From an uncultured Sulfolobales archaeon (GTDB lineage: Archaea > Thermoproteota > Thermoprotei_A > Sulfolobales > Acidilobaceae), in assembly GCA_937921695.1 (NCBI GenBank), contig CAKZTZ010000001.1:95932-159931 (forward strand): a stretch of 64,000 nucleotides of DNA, given 5' to 3'. A program made the position numbers and the translations under genes. Every line of letters starts with the position of its first letter. Position 1 is the stretch's first letter. The notes beneath the pieces were generated by a model that saw nothing but the letters and a program-made list of their open reading frames with translations, was not told the DNA's origin and searched no databases. This document shows positions 50,723 to 59,688 of the stretch, in pieces.

Positions 50723-51508
50723 TTAGGAGGTTGAGGCCTCAGCCTCCCTCCTATATACTTTTATCAGCCCCCTAGCCTCCAGGGATTTTAAAGCCTCCCT
50801 GACTTCTTCAGGGCTCACGTTAAGCTCTCTAGCAGTTTTCCCCACGTTTATTATAGCCCCGCTACTCTTTATGTGCTCCAATAGTTTCTCCTCAAGGCTC
50901 ACTGTTTTAACCTTGTTAGAAGTTAGTATTTCGCTCTCCCTATTAGCCTCAGCTACAACCCTAGCTATCTCCCGTCTAACCTCAGGGTCTAAGTCTAGCC
51001 TGGCTGCCGGCATATATGAAGCTGTTATATCAGTGCTCCTTATAACCTTCTCAGTAGCCTCTATAACACTATTAAGCCTCGCCGCAGTCTCAGGGCTCAC
51101 CGCTGTGAGATAGTCCCCTGCAGCCCTCATAACATATTCTAGGGGTGCGAGCACCCTAACTAGGGTCTCAATGTTCCTAGCATCGTTTATCCTCTGTATA
51201 GCTAGAGCTAACAGTTTACTATAAGTTATGACTGAAGCCAGTATCTTCCTCTTAAGGATAACCTCGGCAGCCATAAGCTCGAGGCTCTCACTATCACCCT
51301 TCCTAGCAGCTGAGAGCATAGAGTCATAGTGACCCTCAATATCCCTAATAAGATGCTCCTTAAGACTGTCAACTTCTATCTTAGCCATGTGAAGCCTAGC
51401 AACTATATCGTCGAAGTCAACACTATTATCAGGAAACACTTTAGGCCTAACCCCCCAAGACACGCCTGAAACAATCCTCTTAACTATATCAACAACCACC
51501 AACCACAC
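50723..51508 (-). CDS. cdvB: ESCRT-III homologue CdvB with C-terminal winged helix
   Basis: Snf7-like helical core, C-terminal ISVGKTAREL-like winged helix; gene order. Confidence 0.88.
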   Translation of the reverse strand: MWLVVVDIVKRIVSGVSWGVRPKVFPDNSVDFDDIVARLHMAKIEVDSLKEHLIRDIEGHYDSMLSAARKGDSESLELMAAEVILKRKILASVITYSKLLALAIQRINDARNIETLVRVLAPLEYVMRAAGDYLTAVSPETAARLNSVIEATEKVIRSTDITASYMPAARLDLDPEVRREIARVVAEANRESEILTSNKVKTVSLEEKLLEHIKSSGAIINVGKTARELNVSPEEVREALKSLEARGLIKVYRREAEASTS

Positions 51509-51801
51509 CCCCCAAAGTATTTAACCTTACAACCCCGAAACTATCTAGAGAAGCCCCAAACGTTAGAGGAATAACAGAAAGTAACACCCGGATAAGACCG
51601 TTCCACCCCGGCAAAACCATGTTAAACCCTCATGGGAGGGCTTCCAGCGCGAGCTTAAAGTATCCTCTCATATATTGAGGCTGTTTAGAGTGTAGTTTTA
51701 CGCTAAGTAGGGGCGGTTTACCCCCTCTTATTAATACGGAACCCTTTCTATAACCCCTAGGACTGTAAAGCTAATAAGGCTGGGATAACAATAGATTAAA
51801 T

Positions 51802-51930
51802 TGCCCGAGCCCGGCCATAGCGGCCGGGAAACACCCGGACCCATATCGAACCCGGAAGTTAAGCCGGCCGCGTTAGGGGCTCCGTGGGGTCCGCGAGGCC
51901 TCGCAGGGCCCCTAAGCTGGGGCTCGGGCA
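51802..51930 (+). rRNA. rrf: 5S ribosomal RNA
   Basis: GCCCGAGCC...GGCTCGGGC terminal stem; CACCCGGACCCATATCGAACCCGGAAGTTAAGCC core. Confidence 0.95.
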
Positions 51931-51939
51931 CTTTAACAG

Positions 51940-52320
51940 GTGAAACTAGTGCCCCTAATAGTCTTCGATGGGGGTGTGGTGAGGAGGGCGAAACTAGAGG
52001 ATTATGTAGAAGCTGTCTACGCGCTAACGAGCATAGTGCCTCCGGGCAAAGTTACAACATATGGGGCTATAGCTAAACTAATAGGTGTGAGCCCGAGGCT
52101 CGTGGGCAGGATACTGGCGTCAAACGAAAAACCGATAATAATACCATGCCATAGAATAGTGGGCTCTAATGGGGACTTAAAAGGATACAGTAGGGGGGGT
52201 GTATGGGTGAAGAAGAGGATCCTAGAACTGGAGGGGGTGGAAGTGTTGAAGGGTAAGATAGCGCGGAACCATATACTAGAGGATCCTCTACAGCTATGGG
52301 GGCGGGGGGTTAAGCGATAG
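51940..52320 (+). CDS. ogt: Methylated-DNA-[protein]-cysteine S-methyltransferase
   Basis: IIPCHRIVGSNGDLKGYSRGG. Confidence 0.95.
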   Translation: MKLVPLIVFDGGVVRRAKLEDYVEAVYALTSIVPPGKVTTYGAIAKLIGVSPRLVGRILASNEKPIIIPCHRIVGSNGDLKGYSRGGVWVKKRILELEGVEVLKGKIARNHILEDPLQLWGRGVKR

Positions 52321-52329
52321 GAGCTGGGA

Positions 52330-53124
52330 CTATGATGTTGTTTGCGTAGAGTGTTTCCACTTTTCGAGGTTCCCTATTATTTTCATGGCTTCCACTATTT
52401 TATGGGGCATTAGGAGGTATGGGGTCCAGTATTTCAGTTTCTTCAGTTCTCTTATAGTCTCCCCTGTCGGGGCTCCTTCTTCAACATATGTTTTTATTAG
52501 CTCTTTTAAGTGCGTGCCTCTAGCTCTTGTTAAGTGCGTGTACGCTATTACTGTTATTATATCCCACGCTATGCTAGCAGGGTCTGAAGGCCTGGCCTGC
52601 TCCAGGTCTACTAGGGTTATAGAGCTACCGCTTACTATGAAATTACCTGGGTTCGCGTCTCCCAGGGCGTAGCCTCTAATGTGTATATCTGCTAGAGCTT
52701 TACCCGCCATCCTCCAAGCCCCGGGGTCTCTAGAGTCTAATACTGGAATCCCAGGTATGTACTCTTTAACTATTAGGGCTCCACGCTCCCACAAGTGTGC
52801 TGAGAGTATTCTAGGAGTGTTAACTACCCCCCTAAGCAGCCTAGAATAGTAGAGCTCGGAGAAAGCCCTAAGTTTAGGATCCCTCCTATACCTTACTGTA
52901 GGGGCTGCAGCTATGAAAGCCGGGAGCCACTTTAACGAAGACACACTATAATCCTTAACAGCTACTAAGCCCCTGGGACCAACACATATGTAAACAGAGT
53001 ATAGGAAACTCTTCCTAAAACACTTCACAGGCTCTCCAACATGAATTGAAGAAGCCTCTTCAGGCCCCCTAAACCCTAAAAACAAGAGGCCCTCATAAGC
53101 TAGAGGACCCCAAGACCCCTCCAC
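52330..53124 (-). CDS. Protein kinase-like fold protein
   Basis: LADIHIRGYALGDANPGNFIVSGSSITLVDLEQARP resembles HxD...DxE kinase motif. Confidence 0.65.
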   Translation of the reverse strand: MEGSWGPLAYEGLLFLGFRGPEEASSIHVGEPVKCFRKSFLYSVYICVGPRGLVAVKDYSVSSLKWLPAFIAAAPTVRYRRDPKLRAFSELYYSRLLRGVVNTPRILSAHLWERGALIVKEYIPGIPVLDSRDPGAWRMAGKALADIHIRGYALGDANPGNFIVSGSSITLVDLEQARPSDPASIAWDIITVIAYTHLTRARGTHLKELIKTYVEEGAPTGETIRELKKLKYWTPYLLMPHKIVEAMKIIGNLEKWKHSTQTTS

Positions 53125-53297
53125 AGGCAGACAACACCCTCCAAAACAAACTCAACCGGAAACCCGTGTAATCTAGAATAATCCTAAGTTTAAACTTTAC
53201 ACGCCAAACAATCTAACGCTCCCCCCTAGCGGCGGCCGCGTTCCCCGCTAGCAATTGGGGGTTTGAAGAAAATTTTATATATAAGGGGTATCATCGA

Positions 53298-53762
53298 ATG
53301 TTAAAAAGGGGTTTAATATTGGAGTGTGTCTTTTGCAGGATACTACAGGGGCTTGAAGAAGGCTTCATCCTCTATAGGGGTAAGGGGGTTGCCGTTATCC
53401 TTGATAAGTATCCTGTTAGTAAGGGTCATTTGCTCGTTCTGAGCGAGGAGCATTATGTTGGGGTTCACGATACTCCTCCAAATGTTTTAGCGAGGGTATG
53501 GCTTGCAGCCTCATCCCTAGCTAGGGTTTATAGGGTTGCTCTTAAGGCTCCCGGGGTTAATGTCGTCACGAACTCTGGGGGCGCCGCGGGCCAGGCTATA
53601 TATCATTTCCATGTTCACGTTATACCTAGGTGGGGGCCTGTGAAGGGCTTCTGGTCTGGGAGGAGGGATTTAAGTGAGGGTGAAGCTGTGGAGGTTTTAA
53701 ATATGTTGAAGCCATATACCGCTATAGTGGAGGAGTACTTAGAGCGTGTGAAGTTGCTGTGA
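53298..53762 (+). CDS. HIT-family hydrolase
   Basis: IYHFHVHVIPRW (HxHxH). Confidence 0.93.
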   Translation: MLKRGLILECVFCRILQGLEEGFILYRGKGVAVILDKYPVSKGHLLVLSEEHYVGVHDTPPNVLARVWLAASSLARVYRVALKAPGVNVVTNSGGAAGQAIYHFHVHVIPRWGPVKGFWSGRRDLSEGEAVEVLNMLKPYTAIVEEYLERVKLL

Positions 53763-53849
53763 TTGTTGTTAAGCCCACAATTAATACTCAAACTATTGAT
53801 CATTAAAATATAATACACTACACTATCAAATATTATCTGGGTGTTTTAA

Positions 53850-54869
53850 GTGAAGTTTCTAAGGTGTAAAGATATACCGGCACCTACGGGTAGGAGAGTA
53901 GCTATAATAGGTGCGGGCCCTGCAGGGCTAGGGGCTGCTGGAGTGCTCAAATGCTATGGCCATGATGTTGTAGTATTCGATATGATGCCTGAAGCTGGGG
54001 GCATGATGTTCTTCGGGATACCAGATGATAGGATTGACAAGAATAGGATTAGAGCTTCAGTTAGGGAGCTAATGGATGCCGGGGTTAGGTTCGTTTTCAA
54101 CACTAAAGTCGGCAAAGATATAACTCTAGAGAAGATCATAGAGGTCTTCGACGCCATATTAATAGCTACTGGGACCTGGAAGTCTAAGAGTCTCGGCGTT
54201 AAAGGCGAAGACCTCCCATGGATTGTTGAGGCCGCCCACTGGATAGTTAAAGTCCACCTAGCCCGCTACGGCTACATACCTTGGAGCGAAGTAGAGAAAC
54301 CAGAGGGGAGAGTCTTAATAATAGGGGCTGGCCTCACAGCAGCAGACGTGGCGACAGTAACCCTAACATACCCAGAGTTTAAAGGTGAAGTCTCAAAAGT
54401 AATACTAAGCTATAGGAGGACGAAAGAACTAGCCCCAATGAGGCTCTCAGAGTTCGATAGGATAGAAAAACTAGGAGTAGAAGTCTGGGAACTAACACAG
54501 CCAACACTACTCTACGAGGAAGGAGGCAAGAAAATAGTTAGATTCATAAAGATGAAACTAGAAAAAACACCTGGAGAGAAGAGGCCCAAACCAGTCCCCA
54601 TAGAAGGCTCGGAGTTCGACGAGGAATTCAACATAGTATTTAAAGCAATAGGGGAAGAACCAACACCACCCTTCGAAAAAGGAGAACACGGCATAGAACT
54701 CAACCCAGACGGGACAATAAAAGTAGACGAGCACCATAGAACAACGAGGCCGAAAGTGTTCGCAGCAGGAGACGTTAAACACGGCCCAAGCCTCATAGGC
54801 CCAGCGTTAAAATCAGGCTTAGACGCCGCTCAAAGCATACATAAATACCTCACAGGAATAATCAGATAG
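53850..54869 (+). CDS. GltD-like NAD(P)H oxidoreductase (FAD)
   Basis: RVAIIGAGPAGLGAAGVLKCYGHDVVVFD; VFAAGDVKHGPSLIGPAL. Confidence 0.9.
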   Translation: MKFLRCKDIPAPTGRRVAIIGAGPAGLGAAGVLKCYGHDVVVFDMMPEAGGMMFFGIPDDRIDKNRIRASVRELMDAGVRFVFNTKVGKDITLEKIIEVFDAILIATGTWKSKSLGVKGEDLPWIVEAAHWIVKVHLARYGYIPWSEVEKPEGRVLIIGAGLTAADVATVTLTYPEFKGEVSKVILSYRRTKELAPMRLSEFDRIEKLGVEVWELTQPTLLYEEGGKKIVRFIKMKLEKTPGEKRPKPVPIEGSEFDEEFNIVFKAIGEEPTPPFEKGEHGIELNPDGTIKVDEHHRTTRPKVFAAGDVKHGPSLIGPALKSGLDAAQSIHKYLTGIIR

Positions 54870-54934
54870 ACTTAAAACACCTACATACCGAATTTTTAAA
54901 CTCTAGAGTTCCTAATTTTATAGTGGTGTTGAAT

Positions 54935-54982
54935 ATGACCTGCCCCTGGTGTGCTACCCGTAGGAAGAAGAGGGATAAGTAA
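54935..54982 (+). CDS. 15-codon mini-ORF encoding MTCPWCATRRKKRDK
   Basis: ATG with upstream TTTTTAAA and GGTGTTGA; CPWC motif; next to copper locus. Confidence 0.35.
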   Translation: MTCPWCATRRKKRDK

Positions 54983-55055
54983 AGTCGAACCCCCACAACT
55001 CATATATACATGTTTTATTTAAACTTAGAAGCCGAGCTGTATAGAGGTGCTAGAT

Positions 55056-55223
55056 ATGCCTATAGACCCTGTATGTGGCATGGAAGTCCCTGAAACATCC
55101 CCCTATAAGGTTGATTATAAAGGCGAGACATATTATTTCTGCTGCGAAGACTGCCTAGAAGAGTTTAAGAGCGACCCAGAGTATTATGTGAAGCACGTTA
55201 AGAGAGAGGGGCATAAACATTAG
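55056..55223 (+). CDS. YHS-domain small protein (55 aa)
   Basis: MPIDPVCGMEVPETSPYKVDYKGETYYFCCEDCLEEFKSDPEYYVKHVKREGHKH. Confidence 0.9.
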   Translation: MPIDPVCGMEVPETSPYKVDYKGETYYFCCEDCLEEFKSDPEYYVKHVKREGHKH

Positions 55224-55239
55224 AAGGTAGGGGGCTCCA

Positions 55240-55410
55240 ATGCCCTTGGACCCTGTGTGTGGCATGGAGGTTTCAACAGCTACAAGGTTTAAAACTGTCT
55301 ATAAAGGCAAAGTCTACTATTTCTGCAGCGACCCTTGCAGGAGGAGTTTCGAGAAGGATCCTGAGCGTTATTTAACTCACGGGCCCCTAGGTCGTCATCC
55401 GAGCGAGTGA
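55240..55410 (+). CDS. YHS-domain small protein (56 aa)
   Basis: MPLDPVCGMEVSTATRFKTVYKGKVYYFCSDPCRRSFEKDPERYLTHGPLGRHPSE. Confidence 0.9.
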   Translation: MPLDPVCGMEVSTATRFKTVYKGKVYYFCSDPCRRSFEKDPERYLTHGPLGRHPSE

Positions 55411-55506
55411 AGGCTGTATTTAGGGTGGCGGCTTATTTAAACATGTTATGTATTTAATAGTGTTTAATAAAGAGCCTAAGGTTAAGAATCTTATTAGTAC
55501 CCTAGT

Positions 55507-57927
55507 ATGGAGTGGGAGGTTGTTGTGAGCGTTAGCCTGGTTACTGAGAGGCTTAAGATAGTAGGCATGCATTGTGCTACGTGCGTGTTAACTATTGAGA
55601 ATGTGGTTAAGGGTCTTAGGGGTGTGGCTAGTGTTCAGGCTAATTTAGCTTCGAGCGAGGCTGTTGTTTCTTATGATCCTTCTAGGGTTCATCTTAGGGA
55701 TATAGTTAGGGCTGTTAGGAGTGTAGGCTATGATGTTTATAAGAGGGAGGTTACATTTAGTGTTGATAACATGGTATCTATAGATGATGAGTCTATAGTT
55801 GAGTCTAGGCTTAGAAGCCTCCCCGGGGTTATAGATGTGAGTGCTTCCCACTTGAACAAAATGGTTATAGTTTATGTTAACCCTGAGACTGTGGACGCCC
55901 CTGATATTGTTAAAGTGTTGGGGGAAGCGGGCTATAAAGCCTCTATAACCTCTGAGGTTAAGCTTGAGGATTTCGGTAGGGTAGAGTTATCTTCTATGCT
56001 TAAATGGTCTATAATATCCCTTGCTGTGGGCTTCTCCCTCCTAGTTCTTTTCATAGATCATATGACCCTCCGCCTAGTTCCTGAGGGTGTTTTCAATGTT
56101 TTAGGGCTTCTAGGGTCTACTCTAGTCCTCTCCATACCTGGGAGGAGGTTTTTCATTGGAGCCTATAGGGCTTTGAGGAACGGTGTTGCTAACATGGATA
56201 CTCTGGTAGCTCTAGGGACGGGCTCTATATATGTTTACAGCCTCGCCGTAACACTAGGCCTTGTGGGGGGCGAAGTTTACTATGAGGCCGCAGTTCTCAT
56301 AATCGCTTTCGTGCTAACGGGAAGATATATTGAGGCTAGGGTTAAACACGGGGCCGGGGAAGCTGTAAAGAAACTAGCGGAGATGCAGCCCCAGGAGGCT
56401 AGCGTGATAAGAGGGGGGAGGGAGGTTAAAGTTAAGATTAGTGAAGTGAGGGTTGGCGATGTTATCGTTGTGAGGCAGGGCGAGAAAATACCTGTAGACG
56501 GTATAGTTGTTAAGGGTAAAGCTTACGTTGACGAGAGTGCTTTCACGGGAGAGCCTATACCTAGGGAGAGGGGAGAGAGGGATCCTGTCTACGCAGGCTC
56601 AGTAGTTACGGGGGGCTGGCTTCACGTAATAGCTACCAGGGTTGGGAGTGAGACTACTCTAGCCCAAGTAGCGAGGCTAGTCTCCCAGGCTCAGGCTGGG
56701 AAGCTCGGAATACAGAGGGTTGTTGACAGGATAGCTGGGTGGTTCACATGGATAATGATATTTATAGCTTTAGCGACTTTCACAACATGGTATATAATAG
56801 CGGGGGCTAGTTTAGAGACTTCACTAGTTTTCATGGCCTCAGTACTCCTAGTAGCGTGCCCCTGCGGCCTGGGCCTCGCAACCCCAACAGCTGTAGTAGC
56901 GGGGGTTAATGTTGCAGCCAGAGGGGGTGTAATAGTGAGGAATGTTGCAGCCCTAGAGAGGGCTGGGGATGTTAACGTTGTAGCCCTCGATAAGACTGGA
57001 ACTATAACTGTGGGGAAGCCCAGCGTAGTATCTATAGTGCCGGCCCCGGGCTATAGCGAGGTTGAAGTCTTAGAGCTAGCGGCTACTGCTGAGAAGTGGA
57101 GTGAACACCCTATAGCTAAAGCTATAGTTGAAGAATACAGGGCTAGGGTAGGCTCATACCCGGGGGACCCGGAGAATTTCGAGCCCCTAGTAGGTATGGG
57201 AGTCATAGCTACAGTCAAAGGGGAGACTGTCGGCGTGGGTAACGCTAAGCTTATGAGAGGGCTTGAAGTCGATGTTGAACCCTTAAGTGGGGAAGTTTCA
57301 AAACTAATGGGGGAGGGGGTTACAGTAGTATATGTATCCCGGTCCTCGAAACTAGCCGGGGTCATAGGTATAGCTGATAAGGTTAAAGAAGGCTCCGCTG
57401 AAGCTATAGGGGAGCTTAAAAAATTAGGGTTGAAAATAATTATGCTAACAGGAGATAGGCTGGAAACAGCTAAGGCAATAGCGGCCAGAATAGGCGTAGA
57501 CGAGGTATATGCAGAACTAGACCCCGAAGCTAAAAGCGACATAATAAGGGAAATACAGAAGAAAGGGTTCAAAGTAATGATGGTAGGCGACGGGGTTAAC
57601 GATGCTCCAAGCATATCAAAGGCTGACGTGGGAGTAGCCATGGGCACGGGGGCGGACGTGAGCAAAGAAGCGGGAGACATAATCCTAGTACACGGCAACT
57701 TGAAGAAGATACCTTTAATACTTAAAATAGCTAGGAGAGTGAGGAGGAGAATATATTTCAACCTATTCTGGGCCTTCATATACAACATAACCCTAGTCCC
57801 CATAGCAGCCGGGATCCTAGCACCAGTAGGGCTAACACTAAGACCGGAAATGGCGGCAGCAGCCATGGCACTAAGCTCTATAAGCGTAACACTCAGCAGC
57901 TACCAACTAAGCAGGTGGAACCCCTAA
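55507..57927 (+). CDS. copA: Copper-translocating P1B-type ATPase
   Basis: HMA CATC motif; CPC in VACPCGLGLATP; DKTGTIT; MVGDGVNDAPS. Confidence 0.96.
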   Translation: MEWEVVVSVSLVTERLKIVGMHCATCVLTIENVVKGLRGVASVQANLASSEAVVSYDPSRVHLRDIVRAVRSVGYDVYKREVTFSVDNMVSIDDESIVESRLRSLPGVIDVSASHLNKMVIVYVNPETVDAPDIVKVLGEAGYKASITSEVKLEDFGRVELSSMLKWSIISLAVGFSLLVLFIDHMTLRLVPEGVFNVLGLLGSTLVLSIPGRRFFIGAYRALRNGVANMDTLVALGTGSIYVYSLAVTLGLVGGEVYYEAAVLIIAFVLTGRYIEARVKHGAGEAVKKLAEMQPQEASVIRGGREVKVKISEVRVGDVIVVRQGEKIPVDGIVVKGKAYVDESAFTGEPIPRERGERDPVYAGSVVTGGWLHVIATRVGSETTLAQVARLVSQAQAGKLGIQRVVDRIAGWFTWIMIFIALATFTTWYIIAGASLETSLVFMASVLLVACPCGLGLATPTAVVAGVNVAARGGVIVRNVAALERAGDVNVVALDKTGTITVGKPSVVSIVPAPGYSEVEVLELAATAEKWSEHPIAKAIVEEYRARVGSYPGDPENFEPLVGMGVIATVKGETVGVGNAKLMRGLEVDVEPLSGEVSKLMGEGVTVVYVSRSSKLAGVIGIADKVKEGSAEAIGELKKLGLKIIMLTGDRLETAKAIAARIGVDEVYAELDPEAKSDIIREIQKKGFKVMMVGDGVNDAPSISKADVGVAMGTGADVSKEAGDIILVHGNLKKIPLILKIARRVRRRIYFNLFWAFIYNITLVPIAAGILAPVGLTLRPEMAAAAMALSSISVTLSSYQLSRWNP

Positions 57928-58053
57928 CCCGGGAGAGTTAAACCCATAGAAAGTCTTGGGGCGTTAGGCGAGCATGTTATTGGCTTCCCCTCATGCTATA
58001 AATAACATGGTTATTTAAATGTATATTAAGGGGTTCACTATAGAGTTTTAACG

Positions 58054-58716
58054 GTGACCCCTATGAGGATTAGCGATATTCTTAGGGTTAGAGCGGAGGA
58101 TTTATGGGTTAAGGATTTAAACCACCCTTTCGTAGTTGAGCTATACTCGGGCACCCTACCTCTAGAGAAGTTTAAATACTATTTACTCCAAGACTATAAC
58201 TATCTCGTAGGCATGGTTAAAGCCTTAAGCATACTAGCAGCTAAAGCTCCAAACCTAGACCTGGCGAGGGTCGCCCTAGAACTTGCATATGGAACTGTAA
58301 CTGGTGAGCTCGAGAACTATAAAAAACTACTTTCAATGGTGGGGCTTAGCCTATCAGAGGCTGAGAAGGTTGAGCCTAACCCTATTAACGTGGCTTACAT
58401 GAACTTCCTAACAGCCACAGCCTACCAGGAGGGGTTTTATGAGGGTCTAGCGAGCGTCCTCCCATGCATGTGGACTTACATGGATATAGCTGAGGCACAT
58501 AAGGATAAGCTGGAAAGGAACACTGTTGAAGTCTATAAGAACTGGGCTTCAACATACCTCAGCGAGCCATATAAGAATCTAGTCTCTGTTTTGAGAGAAG
58601 CTCTAGACGCTTCAGGTAAAAGCCCGGAGAGCTTGTGGCCGTTCTTCAAACTAGCTTTGAAATATGAGATCCTATTCTGGGAATATTCTTATAAAATGGA
58701 GAAGTGGCCCCTCTAA
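58054..58716 (+). CDS. tenA: TenA/thiaminase II family protein
   Basis: HPFVVELYSGTLPLEKFKYYLLQDYNYL. Confidence 0.9.
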   Translation: MTPMRISDILRVRAEDLWVKDLNHPFVVELYSGTLPLEKFKYYLLQDYNYLVGMVKALSILAAKAPNLDLARVALELAYGTVTGELENYKKLLSMVGLSLSEAEKVEPNPINVAYMNFLTATAYQEGFYEGLASVLPCMWTYMDIAEAHKDKLERNTVEVYKNWASTYLSEPYKNLVSVLREALDASGKSPESLWPFFKLALKYEILFWEYSYKMEKWPL

Positions 58717-58769
58717 ACCCTAATATGCTAAGGCAATATTGCCCTGGGAAATCCTGGCATAATGAGATG

Positions 58770-59030
58770 CTATCTTTCCTCCCCTCTTTGCCTCGCTTTC
58801 GACTCTTCAAACTCTCTCCAGCCTAGTATTAAGGCTATGCCTACCCCAGCTATTAATGCTCCAGTTATTAATGCTAGGGCTGCCGCTGTCAACCTTAGTA
58901 TTAATAGTGAAGTTTCCAGGCTAGTGTATAGGATTAAGTACGCATATGCGACTCCCCCCAGGGTCCCTGTTATGGTGAGGGTTAGGCCTAGTAGCTTTGC
59001 CGACACCATGGCTGAACCCTCATGGTTCAA
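58770..59030 (-). CDS. Small two-TM hypothetical protein
   Basis: 86 aa, two hydrophobic segments. Confidence 0.5.
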   Translation of the reverse strand: MNHEGSAMVSAKLLGLTLTITGTLGGVAYAYLILYTSLETSLLILRLTAAALALITGALIAGVGIALILGWREFEESKARQRGEER

Positions 59031-59174
59031 GGGTCTCTCAGGGTTTATTAAAGTGGGGTTTAACTTTTCACATGCTTCGCGACCCCCTTTTAAGCATCTC
59101 CCCTCGTTTTGATGGGTAGGTTTTAATAGAGATATTTAAGCTTGTTTTAGTCCTGAATTTCCTGGTGACCTCTG

Positions 59175-59672
59175 GTGTCTGAGGCTAGACAATACAGGCT
59201 TGTGTTAAGGAGAACTGCTAGGGGGCCTTCGCTGCAGTTGAGGGTTTCAACTCCTGAGGCTAGGGAGGCTACCCTGGTGAGGGTTGGCGGGGGCGGCGTT
59301 GGGGAGTTGTTTGAAACTATGGTTGACGTTTTGAAGAGGCATGGCTATGTGGAGGCTGAAACTAAGAGAGCTGTCATGACAGCTTACAGGGTTAAGCCTG
59401 AGATAGGCCCTGTAGTGGGCGGCTACATAATACTTGTTAGGAGAGCTAGAGACCCCTCCGCTTGGAAGCCTCTCTTCGAAGATTTCATAACTGAGAAGCA
59501 TGTTGGGGCTAAGACCGTGCTAAGCCACCTCCTCAGCCTCAGCGAGGATTTAAGTAAAATAAGCCCTCCACCCAAGAGGGTTAGGATGAAGCTCAACCCG
59601 AAGATACTTGATGGTGTAAGCGCCGGGGTTAAAGTTCTAGCTAGGAAACTCTGGGGCCTCCGCAAACTCTAA
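59175..59672 (+). CDS. Hypothetical protein
   Basis: 165-aa ORF with SD-like upstream; no recognised motif. Confidence 0.65.
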   Translation: MSEARQYRLVLRRTARGPSLQLRVSTPEAREATLVRVGGGGVGELFETMVDVLKRHGYVEAETKRAVMTAYRVKPEIGPVVGGYIILVRRARDPSAWKPLFEDFITEKHVGAKTVLSHLLSLSEDLSKISPPPKRVRMKLNPKILDGVSAGVKVLARKLWGLRKL

Positions 59673-59688
59673 CTCCTCCCCTACTTTT

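Noticed and set aside
51801-52076. 91-aa ORF on + and 51731..51931 on - over the 5S gene
   Set aside because: They lie on the 5S rRNA and do not encode recognisable protein.
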